The notes under the pieces are model-generated. The model saw only the letters and a list, made by a program, of their open reading frames with translations. It did no database searches and had not been told where the DNA came from. The position numbers and the translations under genes were made by a program. A stretch of DNA of 64,000 nt from Pseudomonas koreensis (lineage in GTDB: Bacteria; Pseudomonadota; Gammaproteobacteria; Pseudomonadales; Pseudomonadaceae), in the NCBI RefSeq assembly GCF_025447595.1, contig NZ_JAOEJU010000022.1:50478-114477 (forward strand), given 5' to 3'. Shown in pieces: positions 59,083-64,000 of this stretch (the stretch's first letter is position 1; each line of letters begins with the position of its first letter).

Positions 59083-59109
59083 TTATCGGTCAGGCGAATG
59101 AACTCTTTA
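59083..59109 (-). promoter_or_regulatory. Sigma-28 (FliA) promoter of the chemoreceptor gene
   Basis: TAAA at 59109-59106 and ACCGATAA at 59090-59083 on the minus strand are separated by 15 bases. This matches the flagellar consensus TAAA-N15-GCCGATAA at 11 of 12 positions. It is about 56 bases upstream of the ATG at 59027. The match indicates expression with the flagellar regulon. Confidence 0.8.
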
Positions 59110-59304
59110 GTCCATGTGCGTATTTGTCGCATCTGCACGCAAGCGACGAAGTGCAGGAACCAGATCGGCAGATCACAGTCTCTAAGACTCGCAAGAACGG
59201 TCGGGCCGCCAGGAAAATCAAGGCCTTGCGCCGGTTTAATCCTGGCATCCACGATGACTTTTCTTTATCGTACGCGCCCTTTGAAAAACGCTTGGAAGAT
59301 CAAA

Positions 59305-59535
59305 ATGTTGGAAGCATCCCTCAGCCAATTGGAACAGCTCGTCAGCGACCTGGTGCAACAGAACCAGACCCTGTCGGAAACCAACCAGACCCTGTCCACG
59401 GAACTGGCCCAGGCCAAGGATGAAAACGAAAGCCTGCAACTGAGCCTGATGGAACAGGAAGAAAAGCACGGCGCCACCGCTGCGCGCATCCAGGCCCTGG
59501 TTGATCGCGTCAACGCAGGTCCTGTCAGCGCATGA
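59305..59535 (+). CDS. TIGR02449-family small coiled-coil protein
   Basis: A 76-residue, highly charged helical protein with a QNQTLSETNQTL repeat and a nearly continuous coiled coil. It lies just before zapA and overlaps it by four bases, as in other pseudomonads. By position it is probably a divisome accessory resembling ZapB. Direct role unproved. Confidence 0.82.
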   Translation: MLEASLSQLEQLVSDLVQQNQTLSETNQTLSTELAQAKDENESLQLSLMEQEEKHGATAARIQALVDRVNAGPVSA

Positions 59536-59834
59536 ACCACGGCACAGCAGGGGTAAAAGTCATCTCCATCATGGGGGAGGACTATTCGATCAAGGCACCG
59601 GCCGGGGAAGAACAGACCCTGCTGGACGCTGCATTGATGCTCAAGGCCGCATTGGCCGACACCAAGCGCAAATACCCGACCCTGATCGGCGACCGCCTGC
59701 TGGTGCTGGCGGCGATGAATCTGTGCTCACAGCAAATTGAAATGAAGAAGCAGCATCAGGAAGAACTCGAGCGTTACCAAGAGCAAGTCAGCGCCACGGT
59801 CGAGACCATCGCCAAGACCATCAATCAGGGTTGA
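59532..59834 (+). CDS. zapA: Cell division protein ZapA
   Basis: A 100-residue protein that binds FtsZ filaments and stabilises the Z-ring. The globular head has VISIMGEDYSIKAPAGEE, and the C-terminal half is a coiled coil (QQIEMKKQHQEELERYQEQ). It overlaps the coiled-coil neighbour by four bases. 6S RNA and ygfA, usually next to zapA, are not in the gap downstream. Confidence 0.94.
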   Translation: MNHGTAGVKVISIMGEDYSIKAPAGEEQTLLDAALMLKAALADTKRKYPTLIGDRLLVLAAMNLCSQQIEMKKQHQEELERYQEQVSATVETIAKTINQG

Positions 59835-59849
59835 TGGGGTTGCGCACAA

Positions 59850-59925
59850 CCAAAGAATAAGATTGTCGATTGCGTTGTATACAATCGGCACGGCTGTTGC
59901 AGTGTTTCAGCCTCTTATTCTTTGG
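59850..59925. promoter_or_regulatory. Inverted repeat with inner TTGTATACAA palindrome upstream of MCP
   Basis: A perfect 13-bp inverted repeat, CCAAAGAATAAGA (59850-59862) and TCTTATTCTTTGG (59913-59925), encloses 50 bases. Inside is the palindrome TTGTATACAA (59875-59884) within CGATTG/CAATCG. The region separates zapA and the chemoreceptor gene. It may be an attenuator-like hairpin, the zapA terminator, or a regulator binding site; GntR-type repressors often bind TTGTATACAA-like sites. Confidence 0.5.
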
Positions 59926-59934
59926 GGGTGCTCC

Positions 59935-61872
59935 ATGCAGTTCTGGCGTCGCAGTATTCAATGGCAGTTGATCCTCGGCATGGGCAGCGCCCTGCTGATC
60001 AGCATTCTGATCGTGGTTGGCATTTATACCCTGGTGGTCAACCGCCTCGCCCAGAGCTATCTGGTCGAACAGGCCCTGCCGTCGAGCATCGAAGCGACGC
60101 GCAACGATATCGAACGAATCCTCGTTCAACCCCTCACCGCCGCCAAGGACATCGCCAGTAACACGATGGTCCGCGACTGGCTGGCCAATGGTGAAGACTC
60201 CGCCAAAACGGCGGGCTTTGCGCAGTATCTGGAAGGCATCCGCGCCGAACACAAGGCGTTTACCGCGCTGATCATCGGCACCGAATCCAATCACTACATC
60301 ACCGAAAAAGGTCTGGATCGCACCCTCAGTCGCGACAAACCGGCCGATGCGTGGTTCTACTCGTTTCTCGACAGCAATCAGCCGCGAACCCTGAACATCG
60401 ACAACGACGGGGCCACCGGAGAGTTGGCGCTGTTCATCGATTTGAAGGTCGAGCAGGCCGGCAAAGTGGTCGGTGTTGCGGGTCTTGGATTGAGCATGAA
60501 AGAGCTGTCGGAGCTGATCCACAACTTCAGCTTTGGTGAGCGCGGGAAGGTCTATCTCGTGCGTTCCGACGGTCTGATCCAGGTCCATCCCGAGGCGCAG
60601 TTCAGCGGCAAGCGCACCTTGAGCGAGCAGATCGGCGGCTCAGCAGCGCAAGCGGTCATGGGGCATAAAGTGGCGACCAGCAGCAGCTTCCAGCGCGATG
60701 GCGAAGATTTCCTCGCCTTCAGCCTGCCTTTGCGCGACCTCGGCTGGACCCTGGTGGCCGAAGTGCCACAGTCGCAGATCTACGCCGAAGCCCGCCGGGC
60801 GATGTGGATGAGCAGCGGCATCGGTCTGGCGGTGGCGCTGGTTTGCCTGGCGCTGGTGATCTGGCTGGCCCAGGGATTGGTGCGACCGATTCGTCAGGTA
60901 ACAGCTGCGCTGGTAGCAATCGGTAGCGGTGGTGGAGATTTGACCCATCGGTTAGATTCCAGCCGCGCTGATGAGCTGGGCGATCTCGCTCGGGGTTTCA
61001 ACCGTTTCCTCGACAGCCAGCGCGGGATGATCGGCGAAGTGCTGACCACCAGCGAGCGTCTGCGCGTTGCCGTGGGCCAGGTGGCCAAGGTTGTGGATAA
61101 CACCGCCGAGCGCTCAGGTCGTCAGCAGGAAATGACCGACATGGTCGCCACCGCCGTTCATGAAATGGGCCTGACCGTGCAGGAGATCGCCCAGAACGCC
61201 GGCAACGCCGCACTTGCCTCGCAAACTGCTCGCGATGAAGCGATGCAGGCGCGGGAAGTGGTCGGGGGTTCGATTCGCCATATAGAAAGCATGTCCGATG
61301 AAATTGGCGTCGCGGCCGGCGCGGTGGGTGAGTTGGCGCATCAGGTGGCGTCGATCGATCAGGTGCTGGCGGTGATACGCGGGGTGTCCGAGCAGACCAA
61401 CCTTTTGGCGTTGAACGCTGCCATCGAGGCTGCTCGAGCCGGCGATATGGGGCGCGGTTTTGCGGTGGTGGCGGACGAGGTGCGGACGCTGGCGCGCCGG
61501 ACTCAGGCGTCTACCGACGAGATTCAGCAGATGATCGGCAGTCTCAAGCAGGGTGCGGAGAATGCGGTTTCATCGATGCGCACCGGTCAGGCTGCGACTG
61601 GCACCGGGGTTGAATCGAGTCAGCGCACCGGAGCCTCGTTGACTGCAATCACCGGGCAGGTCGAGCGCATCAGTGACATGAACCATCAGGTGGCGACGGC
61701 GACGGAAGAGCAGTCTGCGGTGACTGAAGAGATCAACCGCAATGTGCAGGGGATTTCCGATCTGGCCCGGGCGACGGCGGGGGAGGTTCGGGCTTGTCGT
61801 GAGGATTGTCAGATGCTGCAGCGGCTGTCGGATGATCTGGCGCGGCAGATGGGTGGGTTCAAACTTACCTGA
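59935..61872 (+). CDS. Methyl-accepting chemotaxis protein, Cache-type sensor
   Basis: A 645-residue chemoreceptor with one membrane segment near residues 10-32, a double-Cache-like periplasmic sensor (about 35-280), a second membrane segment near 284-306 and a HAMP domain. The signalling hairpin contains VIRGVSEQTNLLALNAAIE and GDMGRGFAVVADEVR. The ATG at 59935 follows GGGGG by eight bases. Ligand unknown; Cache sensors commonly bind amino acids, polyamines or organic acids. Confidence 0.9.
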   Translation: MQFWRRSIQWQLILGMGSALLISILIVVGIYTLVVNRLAQSYLVEQALPSSIEATRNDIERILVQPLTAAKDIASNTMVRDWLANGEDSAKTAGFAQYLEGIRAEHKAFTALIIGTESNHYITEKGLDRTLSRDKPADAWFYSFLDSNQPRTLNIDNDGATGELALFIDLKVEQAGKVVGVAGLGLSMKELSELIHNFSFGERGKVYLVRSDGLIQVHPEAQFSGKRTLSEQIGGSAAQAVMGHKVATSSSFQRDGEDFLAFSLPLRDLGWTLVAEVPQSQIYAEARRAMWMSSGIGLAVALVCLALVIWLAQGLVRPIRQVTAALVAIGSGGGDLTHRLDSSRADELGDLARGFNRFLDSQRGMIGEVLTTSERLRVAVGQVAKVVDNTAERSGRQQEMTDMVATAVHEMGLTVQEIAQNAGNAALASQTARDEAMQAREVVGGSIRHIESMSDEIGVAAGAVGELAHQVASIDQVLAVIRGVSEQTNLLALNAAIEAARAGDMGRGFAVVADEVRTLARRTQASTDEIQQMIGSLKQGAENAVSSMRTGQAATGTGVESSQRTGASLTAITGQVERISDMNHQVATATEEQSAVTEEINRNVQGISDLARATAGEVRACREDCQMLQRLSDDLARQMGGFKLT

Positions 61873-61898
61873 TTAATGCGGCGCCCGTGATGGCGCCA

Positions 61899-61988
61899 TC
61901 GCGAGCAAGCTCGCTCCCACAGGTATCGTGGGGAGTTCACTGCATGTGTGAACACCCGATAACCCTGTGGGAGCGAGCTTGCTCGCGA
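61899..61988. repeat. REP pair (REPIN), outward-facing
   Basis: Copies at 61899-61921 and 61966-61988, with opposite head-to-tail order from most pairs in the window. They lie between the chemoreceptor and the convergent acyl-CoA dehydrogenase gene. Confidence 0.9.
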
Positions 61989-62018
61989 TTGGATCTTGAC
62001 CGTTATACAAGGCTCGGA

Positions 62019-63821
62019 TCAGAACCACGCATCCTGCATTGCCAGACACGTATCATCCCGCGCCTCCAGCAACGCCAACTCATGCTGGCACCCCGGCACT
62101 TCCCACGTCAGGAAATACCGCGACGCCTGCAACTTGCCCTTATAGAAGTCGACATCCGCCGCATTCCCATTGGCCAGTCCTTCCTCCGCTCGAATCGCCT
62201 GTTCCAGCCAGCGCCAGCCAATCACCGCATGCCCGAACACCTTCAGGTACAACGCCGAATTCGCCAGGCTGCTGTTGACCTTGCCCTGAGCCAGGTCGGT
62301 CAGCAGACCAATGGTCACGCTCTGCAGGCGCGCGACCAGTTTCTCCAGCGGCTCACGCAGTGCGGTCAACGATTCGTAAGCCACCGCGCGCTCCGCTGTG
62401 TCGGCAATCAGGCGAATCAGTTGCTTGAGCCCGGCGCCACCGTTCTGCGCCAGTTTGCGCCCGAGCAAGTCCAGCGACTGAATGCCGTGTGTGCCTTCGT
62501 GGATCGGGTTCAGGCGGTTGTCGCGGTAGTACTGCTCCACCGGGTATTCGCGGGTGTAGCCATGGCCGCCGAGAATCTGGATTGCCAGCTCGTTGGCCTT
62601 CAGGCAGAACTCCGATGGCCAGGATTTGACGATCGGCGTCAGCAGATCCAGCAGTTCATGGGCCTGTTTGCGCTCCGCTTCGGTCTCAAGCGTGGTGGTG
62701 TCATCGAACAGCCGCGCCGCGTATAACCCGAGATCGAACGCACCTTCGACGTAGGATTTCTGCGTCAACAGCATGCGTCTGACATCCGCGTGCTGAATGA
62801 TCGCCACCGGCGCCGTCGTCGGGTCCTTGCTGTCCGGCACTCGCCCCTGCGGACGTTCGCGGGCGTATTCCAGCGAATACAGATAACCGGCATAACCAAG
62901 CATCACTGCGCCCATGCCGACGCCGATCCGCGCCTCGTTCATCATCTGGAACATGTAGCTCAAACCGTGATGCGGCTTGCCCACCAGATAGCCGACGCAC
63001 TCGCCGTTATCGCCGAAGTTCAGCGCCGTGGAAGTCGTTCCGCGCCAGCCCATCTTGTGGAACAACCCGGCCAGCAACACGTCGTTGCGCTTGCCGAGGC
63101 TGCCGTCATCGTTGACCAGAAACTTGGGCACGATGAACAGCGAAATGCCCTTCACCCCGGCCGGCGCGTCCGGCAACTTGGCCAGCACCATGTGCACGAT
63201 GTTTTCCGAGAGCGGGTGATCGCCACCGGAGATGAAGATCTTGTTGCCCTTGAGGCGATAAGTGCCGTCGGATGCCGGCTCGGCGCGGGTACGAATATCC
63301 GACAGCGACGAACCGGCATGGGGTTCGGTCAGGGCCATGGTGCCGAAGAAACGGCCGTCGATCATCGGTTGCAGGAAGCGTTGCTTCTGTTCTTCGGTGC
63401 CGAAGCTTTCGATCAGGTTGGCCGCGCCCATGGTCAGGAACGGGTACGAGGTCGACGCCGCGTTGGCCGACTGGAAGTGGGCGAAGCAGGCCTGGGACAA
63501 CAATGTAGGAAGTTGCATGCCGCCGGCGTCGAAACTGCGCGCGGCGTTGAGGAGTCCGGCTTCGAGGAAGGCATCCACCGCCGGTTTCACCTCGGGAATC
63601 AGAATCGCCTGACCGTTCTCGTAGCGCGGCTCGTTTTCGTCGCCCTTGCGGTTGTGCGGTGCGAAGTACTTCTCGGCGATGTTGCGCGCCGTGCCGATGG
63701 CGGCATCGAAGGTTTCGCGGTTGTGCTCGGCAAACCGCTCGCGCCGGGTCAGGCCCTCGGCATCGAGGACTTCGTACAGCTCGAAAGCCAGATTGCGGGA
63801 ACTGAGCAGCGTCTCGGACAT
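62019..63821 (-). CDS. Acyl-CoA dehydrogenase, large FadE-type
   Basis: A 600-residue flavoenzyme that oxidises acyl-CoA to the enoyl-CoA in beta-oxidation. The core has MALTEPHAGSSLSDI and RLNPIHEGTHGIQ, with Glu442 as likely catalytic base. The extended C-terminal domain (450-600) marks the 600-residue subgroup. The start has the site AGGTAGG. Chain-length preference unknown. Confidence 0.92.
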   Translation of the reverse strand: MSETLLSSRNLAFELYEVLDAEGLTRRERFAEHNRETFDAAIGTARNIAEKYFAPHNRKGDENEPRYENGQAILIPEVKPAVDAFLEAGLLNAARSFDAGGMQLPTLLSQACFAHFQSANAASTSYPFLTMGAANLIESFGTEEQKQRFLQPMIDGRFFGTMALTEPHAGSSLSDIRTRAEPASDGTYRLKGNKIFISGGDHPLSENIVHMVLAKLPDAPAGVKGISLFIVPKFLVNDDGSLGKRNDVLLAGLFHKMGWRGTTSTALNFGDNGECVGYLVGKPHHGLSYMFQMMNEARIGVGMGAVMLGYAGYLYSLEYARERPQGRVPDSKDPTTAPVAIIQHADVRRMLLTQKSYVEGAFDLGLYAARLFDDTTTLETEAERKQAHELLDLLTPIVKSWPSEFCLKANELAIQILGGHGYTREYPVEQYYRDNRLNPIHEGTHGIQSLDLLGRKLAQNGGAGLKQLIRLIADTAERAVAYESLTALREPLEKLVARLQSVTIGLLTDLAQGKVNSSLANSALYLKVFGHAVIGWRWLEQAIRAEEGLANGNAADVDFYKGKLQASRYFLTWEVPGCQHELALLEARDDTCLAMQDAWF

Positions 63822-63939
63822 GGCGGCCTACCTTTTTTTGGAATGGGCCGAGTCTAGGCGTGCGAATAAAGGCTGAACAGGAAGATTGATAACGGTGATA
63901 TTGGAGCCGAGCAGCGGCTTAACAAACACCACAAACCAC

Positions 63940-63962
63940 TGTGGGAGCGAGCTTGCTCGCGA
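63940..63962. repeat. REP element, partner beyond the window edge
   Basis: One complete REP copy, TGTGGGAGCGAGCTTGCTCG and onward, 118 bases upstream of the acyl-CoA dehydrogenase start. A partner, if present, is past 64000. Confidence 0.85.
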
Positions 63963-64000
63963 AGGCGGTCTGCACATTCAACATTTGCGTTGACTGGCAG

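Overview
The window is chromosomal DNA of a Pseudomonas, most likely of the P. fluorescens species complex. The evidence is the high GC content, the classic pseudomonad gene order (priA-rpmE, divergent mrcA/pilMNOPQ-aroKB-damX-like-gltBD-hemE), and many copies of the GTGGGAGCGAGC..GCTCGCGA repetitive extragenic palindrome typical of this group. No rRNA, tRNA, CRISPR array, insertion sequence or prophage was recognised.

Layout. From 0 to 23.7 kb is mostly core: priA, rpmE, a secreted thermonuclease-like protein, NADP malic enzyme, penicillin-binding protein 1A, the type IV pilus alignment and secretin operon with two shikimate genes and an ATPase-SPOR protein, glutamate synthase, and hemE. From 23.8 to 29.8 kb is an accessory stretch. 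It holds a two-gene Septu (PtuA/PtuB) anti-phage system, an MFS transporter divergent from a LysR regulator, two paralogous small exported proteins, a solitary PemK/MazF-like toxin, and a structured intergenic segment ending in a terminator-like hairpin.

From 29.8 to 47.9 kb, twenty minus-strand genes, most overlapping by a few bases, form an aryl polyene (APE) pigment cluster. An aromatic amino-acid lyase would supply a cinnamic-type starter. An acyl ligase, two ACPs, two ketosynthases plus a chain-length factor, a ketoreductase and dehydratases would extend it. Acyl- and glycosyl-transferases, a LolA-like carrier, an MMPL pump and lipoproteins would place it in the outer membrane. Unusual for the basic cluster are a flavin-dependent enzyme with halogenase hallmarks (WxWxIP and a candidate catalytic lysine), a cation/proton-antiporter-like membrane protein, a methyltransferase, a ligase-dehydratase fusion, and a REP pair inserted inside the operon.

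From 48.2 to 64 kb come an orphan ParA, thioredoxin 2, a HigBA-type toxin-antitoxin pair, SelO, MscK, NhaP2, two chemoreceptors flanking the divisome gene zapA and its coiled-coil neighbour, and a 600-residue acyl-CoA dehydrogenase. One chemoreceptor has a clear flagellar sigma-28 promoter.

Candidates for new biology are the halogenase-like enzyme inside the APE cluster, the structured element near 29.2-29.3 kb, the paralogous exported pair beside the APE operon, and the long inverted repeat upstream of the second chemoreceptor. All functional calls come from reading motifs and family resemblance; no database search was run.
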